A DNA stretch of 64,000 bases from an uncultured Prevotella sp. (GCA_946614435.1 CAMOGW010000007.1:30087-94086), one strand, 5' to 3'; positions 38,092 to 46,691 are shown, counted from the first letter of the stretch. Numbers and translations: made by a program. Notes: generated by a model not told the origin, from the letters alone.

Positions 38092-38685
38092 ATGAAACAG
38101 AAATTTGATATCATCACATCTACTTGCGTTCCTCTTCCTTTAGAGAACGTAGATACAGACCAAATCATCCCTGCACGCTTCCTGAAGGCAACCGACAAGG
38201 AAGGCTTTGGTGAGAACCTGTTCCGCGACTGGCGCTACGACAAAGACGGACAGCCTGTGAAGGACTTTGTGCTCAACGATCCCACTTATGGCGGCTGCAT
38301 CCTCGTGGCTGGTAAGAACTTTGGCTCAGGCTCCAGTCGGGAGCATGCGGCATGGGCGATTGCCGGCTATGGCTTCCGCGTGGTCATCAGCTCGTTCTTT
38401 GCCGATATTCACAAGAACAACGAACTGAACAACTTCGTGCTGCCAGTGGTGGTGAGCGAGTCGTTCCTGGCTGAACTCTTCGAGAGCATTAAGAATGACC
38501 CGAAGACCGAGGTGGAGGTTGACCTGCCACAACAGACCGTGACCAATAAGGCTACAGGTCGGCAAGAGCATTTCGAAATCAACGGCTATAAGAAGCACTG
38601 CCTGATGAATGGGCTCGACGACATAGACTTCCTCGTGGAGAACCAGAGCAAGACAGAGGCGTGGGAGCGCAAAAACAATCAATAA
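38092..38685 (+). CDS. leuD: 3-isopropylmalate dehydratase, small subunit
   Basis: This 197-residue aconitase-swivel subunit has LPLENVDTDQIIPARFLK at the start and the substrate-binding GKNFGSGSSREHAAWAI. It forms the isomerase with LeuC. Its TAA stop shares one base with the ATG of the next gene (TAATG), so the two are translationally coupled. Confidence 0.95.
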   Translation: MKQKFDIITSTCVPLPLENVDTDQIIPARFLKATDKEGFGENLFRDWRYDKDGQPVKDFVLNDPTYGGCILVAGKNFGSGSSREHAAWAIAGYGFRVVISSFFADIHKNNELNNFVLPVVVSESFLAELFESIKNDPKTEVEVDLPQQTVTNKATGRQEHFEINGYKKHCLMNGLDDIDFLVENQSKTEAWERKNNQ

Positions 38686-40262
38686 TGGCTATGAAACAGA
38701 TGGAGGACGTGCACGGGTTCCAACCCTTTATTGAAATCATGGACTCTACGCTGCGCGACGGCGAGCAGACGAGCGGGGTGAGCTTTCTGCCTCACGAGAA
38801 GCTCATGATAGCCCGTATGCTGTTGCGCGACCTGAATGTGGATCGCATTGAGGTGGGCTCGGCACGGGTGAGCGAAGGCGAGAAAGAGGCTGTGAAGATG
38901 ATATGTCGCTATGCCCGTCAGATAGACCGTCTGGACAGCGTGGAAGTGCTGGGCTTCGTTGACGGACATGTGTCGGTGGACTGGGTGGAGAGTGCCGGTT
39001 GCAAAACGCTCAACCTGCTGGCAAAGGGGTCGCTCAAGCACTGTCGTGAGCAGTTGCGGAAGACTCCCGAGGAGCACATCAGCGACATTCGGGAGGAAGT
39101 GGCCTATGCCCATAGCAAAGGCATTAAGGTCAATCTGTATCTGGAAGACTGGTCGGGCGGCATGAAGGACTCGCCCGAATATGTATATCAGCTGATGGAC
39201 GCACTCATCGACACCCCTGTGCGCCGCTTCATGCTGCCTGATACGCTCGGCATCATGAATCCGCTGCAGGTCATTGAGTTTTTCCGTAAGATGAACCGCC
39301 GCTATCCCGATGCTCACTTCGATTTTCATGCCCACAACGACTACGACCTGGCCGTCTCGAACTCGCTGGCAGCAGCGCTCTGCGGTGTGCGCGGACTGCA
39401 CGTCACGGTGAATGGGCTGGGGGAGCGGTGCGGCAATGCGCCTCTCTCCAGCGTACAGGTCATTCTGAAGGATCATTTTCATGCCAAGACTAACATCAAC
39501 GAAGAACGGCTCAACGACATCAGCCGTCTGGTGGAAAGCTACAGCGGCATAGCCATTGCGCCCAATCAGCCCATCATTGGAGACAATGTGTTCACACAGG
39601 TGGCCGGCGTGCATGCCGATGGCGACAACAAGGGTGGGCTCTACCACAACGCCTTGGTGCCTGAACGGTTCGGTCGTAAGCGAGAGTATGCAATGGGGAA
39701 GACCAGCGGACGAGCCAATATAGCCCGCAACCTGAAGGAGCTGGGCTTGGAACTCACGCCAGAACAGACGCAGCGCGTCACAAAGCGAATCACCGAACTG
39801 GGCGACCGCAAGGAAGTGGTCACACAAGACGACTTGCCTTTCATCGTGAGCGATGTGTTGAAGCACGACGTGGCTGAGGACAGGGTGAAGCTTGTGGGCT
39901 ATCAGGTGTCGCTGGCTTACGGCCTGAAGCCTTTGGCTAACGTGAAGGTAGAGGTCAACGGCATGCAGTATGAGGGCCACTCGTCGGGCGACGGCCAGTA
40001 CGATGCTTTCGTGAAGGCTGTGCGCAAGATTTACAAGGAATATCTCGACCGCACTTTCCCGCTATTGGAAAACTATGCCGTGACCATTCCTCCCGGTGGT
40101 CGTACCGATGCCTTGGTGCAGACGGTCATCACCTGGCGAAAGGACGATGGGCGACTGATGCGCACTCGCGGACTGGATGCCGACCAGACCGAGGCTGCCA
40201 TTAAGGCGACCATCAAGATGCTGAACATGATAGAGGCAGAAGTGTCCCATCCGGTGGCTTGA
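38685..40262 (+). CDS. Second 2-isopropylmalate/citramalate synthase family enzyme
   Basis: The 525-residue protein is a second member of the LeuA/CimA family. It has the DRE-TIM motif IMDSTLRDGEQTSGV, the metal-site HAHNDYDLAVSNSLAA and GLGERCGNAPLSSV, and a LeuA-type C-terminal domain with HSSGDGQYDAFVKAV. It shares few stretches with the LeuA three genes upstream. It may be an (R)-citramalate synthase for isoleucine (as its length and sequence allow) or another condensing enzyme; substrate cannot be told from sequence alone. ATG 38685 overlaps the leuD stop by one base. leuB, which might be expected next, is absent. Confidence 0.85.
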   Translation: MAMKQMEDVHGFQPFIEIMDSTLRDGEQTSGVSFLPHEKLMIARMLLRDLNVDRIEVGSARVSEGEKEAVKMICRYARQIDRLDSVEVLGFVDGHVSVDWVESAGCKTLNLLAKGSLKHCREQLRKTPEEHISDIREEVAYAHSKGIKVNLYLEDWSGGMKDSPEYVYQLMDALIDTPVRRFMLPDTLGIMNPLQVIEFFRKMNRRYPDAHFDFHAHNDYDLAVSNSLAAALCGVRGLHVTVNGLGERCGNAPLSSVQVILKDHFHAKTNINEERLNDISRLVESYSGIAIAPNQPIIGDNVFTQVAGVHADGDNKGGLYHNALVPERFGRKREYAMGKTSGRANIARNLKELGLELTPEQTQRVTKRITELGDRKEVVTQDDLPFIVSDVLKHDVAEDRVKLVGYQVSLAYGLKPLANVKVEVNGMQYEGHSSGDGQYDAFVKAVRKIYKEYLDRTFPLLENYAVTIPPGGRTDALVQTVITWRKDDGRLMRTRGLDADQTEAAIKATIKMLNMIEAEVSHPVA

Positions 40263-40795
40263 TTGCCCTTGTGTAGATTGTCGCAATATGGGGGCGTTTT
40301 TTTTCGATTTTCAAGACAAATGAAAAAGCGAAAATAGAGAAAATATGAGGCATTTTGACTTGTTGAGGTAAAAAGACCGCTGTTCTATTTCTCGGATGGA
40401 ATGTCTGAATGGGAATATTCTTAACATCTCTTTGCAACTGATTTGCTCTATTTTCGCTTTTTCTCAGCTGTATGAAAGCAGCTTTTCAGATGATTCACGA
40501 TGGGTTTTTGCCAATTTTACGACACGATTTTGAAAATTTCATGCGATGATTTAGGTTAGTTCGGATTGCGATCTAACCTAAATGGTGTGATGATCTGTTC
40601 GCAGAGGTGACGTGAAACTTCCTAAATCGCTGAAAACCCTTGCTGCAAAAGGCTTTTCAGAAAAGTGATTTTCTAACTCATTGAATATCAAATGATTGCA
40701 AAATGGTCAAAACTCGCAAATTTCAGACCAAGTTAGGAGTTGGTGAATTTTTTGCGAGTTTTGACGAAGATAATTGCCTAAATAAGGACTCATTT
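40263..40795. other. 533-bp non-coding region with three perfect inverted repeats
   Basis: No convincing gene lies between the leu operon and the TPR gene. Three perfect inverted repeats are present: 18 bp (40322-40339 with 40446-40463), 11 bp (40549-40559 with 40573-40583, ATTTAGGTTAG and its complement) and 15 bp (40706-40720 with 40751-40765). The middle one has a 13-base loop and the last a 30-base loop. Words such as CCTAAAT recur (40578, near 40622, near 40779) and resemble the CCTAAAC core of the 22-bp repeats at 18199-18374. Confidence 0.75.
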
Positions 40796-41461
40796 TTATC
40801 GGGCCATCCAGTGATTGAGGGCCGAACGGGGAATGCCTCGCTTGATGGCTTTGTTCAGTTCCTCACGGGCTTCGACGTTGCGCTTCTGGGAGAGGAGCAC
40901 TTCGACTTTTGACACGACGAAGTCGGCATTGAGGGGACTGCGCTTGATGGCCTCGTCCCAGTCGTAGAGCGATACTTCGTATTGTCCGAGCTCGGCCTCG
41001 TAGCCAGCGCGCGCCACATAGGCTAGGGCAGAATCGGGATACATCTGCACAAGGCGGTTCATCTCTTCAAGGGCATCGGTCTTGCGGCCCATCCTGCGCT
41101 TGACCATCGCCAGCCCTAACTGTGCGTCGAAGTTGCGAGGCACGATGGAGAGAAAAGTCTCGTAGTCGTACTTGGCCTGGTCGTAGTGCTTCAGCTGGGT
41201 GTGGGCGTAGGCGCGATAGTAGAGGGCAGCGAGGTTCTTCGGGTCAATGCTTAGCACGTTGCCGTATTCCTCGATGGCATAGTCCCACTGGTTGAGCTCT
41301 ATGTTGATGGCGGCTTTCTTCAGCCGGAGGTCGGTGGACTTGGGGAAGCGTCTGATCTGCTTGTTGAGTATAGACAGCGAGTCGCGCCATTGTTGCGGGG
41401 ACTGTGCTTGGAGGCCGGAATAGGGCAGAAGGAACAAGATGGTGAATAGTAGGGCTCTCAT
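40796..41461 (-). CDS. Exported TPR protein
   Basis: The protein (221 residues) has a signal peptide (MRALLFTILFLLPYSGLQAQ) and then about five tetratricopeptide repeats, visible as LRLKKAAINIELNQWDYAIE, AALYYRAYAHTQLKHYDQAK and AQLGLAMVKRRMGRKTDALE. It is therefore a periplasmic scaffold of unknown partner. I chose ATG 41461; an upstream extension lacks a signal-like start. It is divergent from malQ with its own promoter. Confidence 0.8.
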   Translation of the reverse strand: MRALLFTILFLLPYSGLQAQSPQQWRDSLSILNKQIRRFPKSTDLRLKKAAINIELNQWDYAIEEYGNVLSIDPKNLAALYYRAYAHTQLKHYDQAKYDYETFLSIVPRNFDAQLGLAMVKRRMGRKTDALEEMNRLVQMYPDSALAYVARAGYEAELGQYEVSLYDWDEAIKRSPLNADFVVSKVEVLLSQKRNVEAREELNKAIKRGIPRSALNHWMAR

Positions 41462-41488
41462 CGTTTGACGGTCATGAATAAGTGGGTG

Positions 41489-41496
41489 CAAAATTA
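41489..41496 (-). promoter_or_regulatory. Probable promoter for the exported TPR gene
   Basis: CAAAATTA reads TAATTTTG on the minus strand, 28 bases before the chosen start. Confidence 0.5.
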
Positions 41497-41591
41497 AGCA
41501 AAAAGGGACGAAACACACGTCAATGGAAAATAACAATAACGCTAATTACATTTTTTTAGCGGACACAGCAGTTGCGATTTGCGCAGATTTT

Positions 41592-41599
41592 CGTAATTT
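41592..41599 (+). promoter_or_regulatory. Promoter for malQ and the HAD phosphatase
   Basis: TAATTTTG fits TAnnTTTG, 31 bases before malQ. A GTTG at 41571-41574 could serve as a weak -33 box. Confidence 0.5.
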
Positions 41600-41629
41600 T
41601 GCGTTTATAAATACGAATTAACCGAAAAA

Positions 41630-44242
41630 ATGAAACTCAGATTTTCTATACATTACAGGACTGAATGGGGCCAGCAAATGGTGGTGTGCGTGAGTTACTG
41701 TGCTGCTGATGGGGTGGAGCGACACGTGCAACTGCCTATGACCACACAGAATGGCGATCAGTGGACGGGTGAAACCGTAGTGCTGGAATCGCGCCGAAGC
41801 CCCATCATGTCTTTCACATATTATTATATAGTAGCCGATGCCGATGGTAAAGAGCTGCGGCGCGAATGGACCATGATGCACAGAGACTATGCCTTCGACT
41901 CTACAAAGACTTTCATCTTCAACGATCAGTGGCACGACATGCCCCTGAACACTCATCTGTATTCAGCAGCTTATCAGGTGACGACGAACTTTCAAAGCAT
42001 CGACGGCAAAGGCGGTGAACAGCAGGGTGACAAGAAAGGGGCGAAGAAACTGCCGCTGTTTCGCAAGACACTGCTGTTCCGCGTGTCGGCTCCACAGCTG
42101 ACCGACGAGCAGATGGTGGCCATCGTGGGCAGTCATCCGGCATTGGGGTCATGGAATCCCGCCCGCTATCTGCCTATGGAGAACACGGGACGGAATGACT
42201 GGATGGCCACGCTCAATGTAGATTGGATAAGCATGCCACTGGAATATAAATATGTAATCATCAATCGCAAGACGCACGAGCTGCAGGCTTGGGAGGAGGG
42301 CGACAATCGGATGGCGACCGACGAGCTGGCCGACGGCGAGGTGATGGTGCTCAATGGCGAACCGTTGCGATGGGCCGAGAAGCCCTGGCGAGTGGCCGGT
42401 GTGTGTGTGCCTGTCTTTGCCTTGCGCAGTGAGCACTCTTGCGGCGTGGGCGACTTCGGCGATCTCCGCCGGTTGGTGGACTGGGCCGTCCTCACGGGCA
42501 TGAAAGCCATTCAGGTGCTGCCCGTGAACGACACTACCATCTATCATCAGTGGGGCGACTCCTGTCCCTACAACATCGTGTCGGCCTTTGCCTTGCATCC
42601 GCAATACATTGACTTGGAGCAGCTCGGAACATTGAAGAACAAACAGCAGATGACGGCCTATCGCAGACAGCAGCGTGAACTGAACGCCCTGTCGTATAGC
42701 GACTATGTGGCTGTGGAGAAGGTGAAGTCTGAATACGTTCATCAGATATTTCAGGAAAAGGGAAGTCAAACACTCAACTCGGCTGACTTTAAGTCGTGGA
42801 GAGAGGAGAACAAAGAATGGCTGATGCCTTATCTGGAATGGAAGGCTGACGAAGATAGCGACGAAGTGGCTTTCGTGCAGTATCACTTGCACTTGCAGCT
42901 GAAGGCTGCTGCCGACTATGCACGCTCGAAGGGCGTGTTCCTTAAAGGTGATCAGCCCATCGGACTGAATCGTAAGAGTGCCGACACGATGGAGCATCCT
43001 GAATATTTCAATATGGACATGCAGATGGGGGCACCGCCCGACTTCTTCTCAGTGAAAGGGCAGAACTGGGGCTCGCCTACTTATCGGTGGGACATGGTGG
43101 GCGACTTCTTCCACCGCAGACTGAAACATGAGGAGCAGTATTTTGATGCCATCCGTATTGATCATGTGCTGGGCTATTTCCGTTTTTGGGAAATACCCAA
43201 GGAACAGCTATATGGCACGATGGGGCATTTCTCGCCATCGATGCCTCTCACGGAAGGGGATATAGAGTATTTCGGATTGCCGTTCCGTAAGGATTTCCTC
43301 ACCCGTCCGTTCATCAATGAGCGCACGATAGAACGTTTCTTCGGCATTCATGCGAAGTATGTGAAAGACAACTTCCTTACGAAGAAACCATACGGGCTCT
43401 ACGAACTGAAGGAAGAGGTTGACACTCAGCGTAAGGTGGACAAGCTGTTTAGGGAAAAGGACGATGAGAACAGCCTGTGGATTCGCGACGGACTGATGCG
43501 GTTGGTGGCTAATGTGCTCTTCGTGGAAGACCCGTACCAGCAGGAGATGTATCATCCGCGCATCATGGCCTGCGACGAGCCGGTGTTCAAGGCGCTCACA
43601 GCCGACGAGCGCGATGCCTACATGCGGTTATACAATAATTACTTCTTTCAGCGGCACTCTATGTTCTGGGGCAATACGGGCTATCACAATCTGAGCAAGA
43701 TCCTGAGTGATACCCACATGCTCGTCTGTGCTGAGGACTTGGGACTGATGCCGGATTGCGTGGAGCCGGTGCTGAACGCACTACGCATCCTGACACTTGA
43801 GATTCAGCAGATGCCAAAGCAAAAGGGCATAGAGTTTACGCATCTGGATGGCAACCCGGTGAGGAGCGTGGCCACCATCTCTACACACGACATTGCGCCG
43901 CTGCGACTATGGTGGGAGGAGAATTCGGAGCGCGCACAGCGGTTCTATGCCACAATGCTGCAGAAGCAGGGACGTGCGCCGCAACATCTGCCTGCACATC
44001 TGGCCGAAGAAATCATTGCCCGACATCTCTATTCGCCATCCATGCTCTGCATTCTTGCTCTGCAAGACTGGTTGGCGATGGATAGCGAACTATGGAACAA
44101 GCATCCGCGTGAGGAACGTATCAACGTGCCGAGTTCTGCCAACCAGTGGAAGTATCGCATGCACCTCACTATCGAGCAACTGATGGCTGCCGAGCGGTTT
44201 AATAAAAAGGTGAAAACAATGGTGACCCGTAGTAAGCGATGA
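41630..44242 (+). CDS. malQ: 4-alpha-glucanotransferase with N-terminal starch-binding modules
   Basis: MalQ (amylomaltase, GH77) disproportionates maltooligosaccharides. The 870-residue protein has two CBM20-like modules at the N-terminus (about 1-110 and 130-240, the second with VGSHPALGSWNPARYLPM), then the GH77 catalytic part. The nucleophile Asp is in IRIDHVLGYFRFWEIP, the acid/base Glu in LVCAEDLG, and the third acidic residue in ATISTHD. No signal peptide, so it acts in the cytoplasm, probably on glycogen or imported maltodextrin. The stop overlaps the next start by four bases. Confidence 0.95.
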   Translation: MKLRFSIHYRTEWGQQMVVCVSYCAADGVERHVQLPMTTQNGDQWTGETVVLESRRSPIMSFTYYYIVADADGKELRREWTMMHRDYAFDSTKTFIFNDQWHDMPLNTHLYSAAYQVTTNFQSIDGKGGEQQGDKKGAKKLPLFRKTLLFRVSAPQLTDEQMVAIVGSHPALGSWNPARYLPMENTGRNDWMATLNVDWISMPLEYKYVIINRKTHELQAWEEGDNRMATDELADGEVMVLNGEPLRWAEKPWRVAGVCVPVFALRSEHSCGVGDFGDLRRLVDWAVLTGMKAIQVLPVNDTTIYHQWGDSCPYNIVSAFALHPQYIDLEQLGTLKNKQQMTAYRRQQRELNALSYSDYVAVEKVKSEYVHQIFQEKGSQTLNSADFKSWREENKEWLMPYLEWKADEDSDEVAFVQYHLHLQLKAAADYARSKGVFLKGDQPIGLNRKSADTMEHPEYFNMDMQMGAPPDFFSVKGQNWGSPTYRWDMVGDFFHRRLKHEEQYFDAIRIDHVLGYFRFWEIPKEQLYGTMGHFSPSMPLTEGDIEYFGLPFRKDFLTRPFINERTIERFFGIHAKYVKDNFLTKKPYGLYELKEEVDTQRKVDKLFREKDDENSLWIRDGLMRLVANVLFVEDPYQQEMYHPRIMACDEPVFKALTADERDAYMRLYNNYFFQRHSMFWGNTGYHNLSKILSDTHMLVCAEDLGLMPDCVEPVLNALRILTLEIQQMPKQKGIEFTHLDGNPVRSVATISTHDIAPLRLWWEENSERAQRFYATMLQKQGRAPQHLPAHLAEEIIARHLYSPSMLCILALQDWLAMDSELWNKHPREERINVPSSANQWKYRMHLTIEQLMAAERFNKKVKTMVTRSKR

Positions 44243-44886
44243 TGGCACAGACTTATATCTTTGACTTAGACGGTACGCTACTCGACACACTGGCCGATTT
44301 GGCTGCATCGGTAAACTATGCCTTGCGCACTCATCACATGCCTGAACACAGTCTTGACGATGTGCGGCGATTTGTGGGCAATGGGGTGCGACTACTGATG
44401 ATACGTGCCATTCCTGATGGTGAGCAGAATCCGCAGTTCGAAGCTGCTTTCCAAACTTTTCGTGAACACTACATGGCGCATTCGCTTGACACGACGCATC
44501 CATACGATGGTATTCCTGAGTTGCTGGCAGAACTGAAAGCACGTGGCAAACGACTGGCTGTGGTCAGTAACAAGTTTTATGCCGCTACGCAGGAATTGTG
44601 CCGCCATTTCTTTCCAGACACCATTGAGGTGGCCATTGGTGAACATGAGGCGGAAGGCATTAAGAAAAAGCCTGCACCCGACACCGTGATAGAGGCGCTG
44701 CGCCAATTAGGTGTCACGAAAGAAAATGCCGTCTATGTGGGCGACAGTGATGTGGACATCGCAACGGCACGCAACTCTGGGCTTCCTTGCATCAGTGTGC
44801 TTTGGGGCTTCCGCGACCGAGATTTCCTGACAGAAAAAGGAGCCACAACATTTGTTGAAGCTCCTTCTGATATTCTTGATTTGTAG
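44239..44886 (+). CDS. HAD-family phosphatase, phosphoglycolate phosphatase-like
   Basis: The 215-residue protein is a HAD hydrolase: motif I FDLDGTLLDTLADL, motif II LAVVSNK, motif III Lys near IKKKPAPDTV, motif IV VGDSDVDIATARNSG. The cap and the Pro-rich KPAPDTVIEAL segment resemble phosphoglycolate phosphatase (Gph), but pyrophosphatases and sugar phosphatases look similar. Overlap with malQ suggests co-expression. The final 17 codons and stop have been duplicated just downstream. Confidence 0.85.
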   Translation: MMAQTYIFDLDGTLLDTLADLAASVNYALRTHHMPEHSLDDVRRFVGNGVRLLMIRAIPDGEQNPQFEAAFQTFREHYMAHSLDTTHPYDGIPELLAELKARGKRLAVVSNKFYAATQELCRHFFPDTIEVAIGEHEAEGIKKKPAPDTVIEALRQLGVTKENAVYVGDSDVDIATARNSGLPCISVLWGFRDRDFLTEKGATTFVEAPSDILDL

Positions 44887-44953
44887 AAAAATATAAGAAA
44901 AAGGAGCCACAACATTCGTTGAAGCTCCTTTTGTATATCCTTGATTTGTAGAA
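44833..44953 (+). repeat. Tandem duplication of the 3' end of the HAD gene, with terminator
   Basis: 44833-44889 (inside the gene and stop) and 44897-44953 are near-identical, offset by 64-65 bases. Each copy contains AAGGAGC...GCTCCTT, a hairpin with inner CAAC/GTTG pairs. In the second copy the stem (44901-44907 with 44924-44930) is followed by TTTG and probably acts as the gene terminator; in the first copy the same hairpin is within the coding sequence. Confidence 0.85.
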
Positions 44954-44956
44954 AGA

Positions 44957-45085
44957 CTATAGCGCTTCGTCTTCGGGGCGCTCTATTTTTCTGCTCACTT
45001 TTGGCAAGTGCTTTTTCTTCCGCAGATATTCGGCCTTTCGTGCCTCATAGTCCTGTTGGCGTTTCTCTAAATATCCGTCAGCCAT
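44957..45085 (-). CDS. Small charged protein, 42 residues
   Basis: An ATG at 45083-45085 opens a 42-codon frame ending with TAG at 44957-44959. The protein starts MADGYLEKRQQDYEARKAEY, is rich in Lys, Arg and Glu, has no membrane segment and is likely a basic helix. It lies 55 bases after the DUF4270 gene, in the same direction, with its ATG just past the tandem repeats that extend the previous gene's end. Its composition, codon pattern and lack of overlap with other genes support it as real. I recall similar short charged proteins in Bacteroidales genomes but cannot name a family or function. Confidence 0.6.
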   Translation of the reverse strand: MADGYLEKRQQDYEARKAEYLRKKKHLPKVSRKIERPEDEAL

Positions 45086-45156
45086 TGTTCTTATTGGGTG
45101 AATCGTCCATTGTTCTTATTGGGTGAATCGTCCATAGTCCTTATTGGGTGAATCGT
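45082..45156 (-). repeat. Three tandem copies of a 25-bp unit at the 3' end of the DUF4270 gene
   Basis: Units at 45082-45106, 45107-45131 and 45132-45156; on the minus strand each contains ACGATTCACCCAATAAG. The copy at 45132-45156 is the true gene end (Gly-Arg-Phe-Thr-Gln-stop) and two copies follow downstream. The unit contains both a stop (TAA) and an ATGG, so each copy also has a start-like triplet, and the ATG of the following small gene arises at the edge of the last copy. Confidence 0.9.
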
Positions 45157-46691
45157 CCATAGACTACTTCAATGGAAATCGGGTGATTCTTTCCGCCCAC
45201 CAGACGTGTGCTGGTGAGTGACATGTCGTGGCCAACTCGGGTTGGCGTAGTGCTTGTCGAACTCATCTCATAGCTGATAGGCACCAGCAACACTTTGTTC
45301 CAGTTCTGATTCACCAGATTGCCATTTGCATCTTTCTGATTGGTCCATTCGTTGGTAGCCTGCTCTAAAGTCCAGTCTTTGTGTTCGGCCTGAATCTTTT
45401 TGATGGCTTCATTGCGATTGGCCCACATCTTCCGGATGAGGGTGGATATGTTGACAAAATTGTAAATATTGCTTGTTGAGGTGAAGGAAGTGTAGAAGGA
45501 AGTCTGGCTGTTGGGCACCATGCGTCGTTCGAAAAAGGCGTTCAGACTATCCTTCATTACCATCAGCAGAGCGGTTGGTGTACCAAGGTCACGTTCGCTC
45601 ACGTTGGTGTTGTTCAAGCGCTGAAAGACAATCTTGGCAGCAAGCAATGAGTCTTTATCATGGCCTTTCCAGATGTTCTCTACTGGCAGTGTTACCTCAG
45701 TGAACAGGCCGGCAGGGGTCTTCAGATACGTATGATCAGTCTCAGCAGCCAGCTTGGCGAGGGCTGTCTTGTCGTTTGTCACTCTAACAGTCTGCACCAC
45801 CTCCTCAGTACCGGCAAACACTTCCGAAGTTTGGAATTCTTTATCGTGCTTCAGTGTGTAGAACACACGCAAGCCTATGTTGCTCATAGCAGCATAGAAG
45901 CCAAGTCCGTCTGTGATTTCGAATAGGAATCCCGGGCATACGTCTCGGGCAAATACGCTCGAATTGCGGAAACGCTCCTTGTGCTCCATATACTGACGCA
46001 GGATATAGGTTCCGTAGTTCTTGTAAGTTACGCCATCTCTTCCTGTGTAAGGCTTGTTCAGCACAATACGAATATTGTTGAGATAGTCCGACTTTGAACG
46101 ATCGTCTTCGGCATCACGCAGGTTGGTGTAAGTGAATGTATGCGTGAAGTCGATGGCATTATTATCCTTTCTCACATAGCTCTCAGGATCAAAGTCTGAA
46201 TAGTATCGTTTAGATGGGATAGGGGACTGCAACTCACGGATTCGCATTTGCATGGCAGTCAGATTGTCTAACGTGTTGGCAGGAGCCTTCGTATAGATGA
46301 TGATGTCGCATGAGTCGGCAATGATTTTGCCGTCTTCCTTGTGCACAAAGTCACTTTCTGGCGAAATATTCAGACTTGGTAGCACATAGAACTGCGAAGT
46401 GAAGTCACTGGTCACGATGGTATTGGTCTGTGGGTCGTTCACTCGTCCGAAGAAAAAGTCTTGAGGGTCGGTGAGCACAGAAGTGGCTAATACGGTTTGG
46501 CTGGTAGCAAAGTAAGTGCTCTTATTGAGGTTCAAGGTGTCGCTCTCGTTTGTGAGCGTTCTACCTACAGACATAGGGTCTTCATCACAAGAAGAAATGG
46601 CTATTGCCGCAAATACGACCCCAGCCATGTACTTTATATAACTCATTTTTCTTGAATTATCCTTAAAAACTTGAAAGTGTTTATTCTTCAT
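45141..46691 (-). CDS. DUF4270 domain lipoprotein
   Basis: The 516-residue protein from ATG 46691 has a hydrophobic leader ending in a lipobox (AIAISSC), then about 480 residues of DUF4270 type, with a TYFATSQTVLATSVLTDP segment near the N-terminus and SIEVVYGRFTQ at the end. This family is common in Bacteroidota and of unknown role; it is an outer-surface or periplasmic lipoprotein. The start overlaps the end of the glycogen-synthase-like gene by 11 bases. Both genes form one transcript. Confidence 0.78.
   Translation of the reverse strand: MKNKHFQVFKDNSRKMSYIKYMAGVVFAAIAISSCDEDPMSVGRTLTNESDTLNLNKSTYFATSQTVLATSVLTDPQDFFFGRVNDPQTNTIVTSDFTSQFYVLPSLNISPESDFVHKEDGKIIADSCDIIIYTKAPANTLDNLTAMQMRIRELQSPIPSKRYYSDFDPESYVRKDNNAIDFTHTFTYTNLRDAEDDRSKSDYLNNIRIVLNKPYTGRDGVTYKNYGTYILRQYMEHKERFRNSSVFARDVCPGFLFEITDGLGFYAAMSNIGLRVFYTLKHDKEFQTSEVFAGTEEVVQTVRVTNDKTALAKLAAETDHTYLKTPAGLFTEVTLPVENIWKGHDKDSLLAAKIVFQRLNNTNVSERDLGTPTALLMVMKDSLNAFFERRMVPNSQTSFYTSFTSTSNIYNFVNISTLIRKMWANRNEAIKKIQAEHKDWTLEQATNEWTNQKDANGNLVNQNWNKVLLVPISYEMSSTSTTPTRVGHDMSLTSTRLVGGKNHPISIEVVYGRFTQ

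Noticed and set aside
38679..39980. 433-codon open frame antisense to the second isopropylmalate synthase
   Set aside because: It is a shadow of a strongly conserved gene, with His/Gln-rich translation and no recognisable family.
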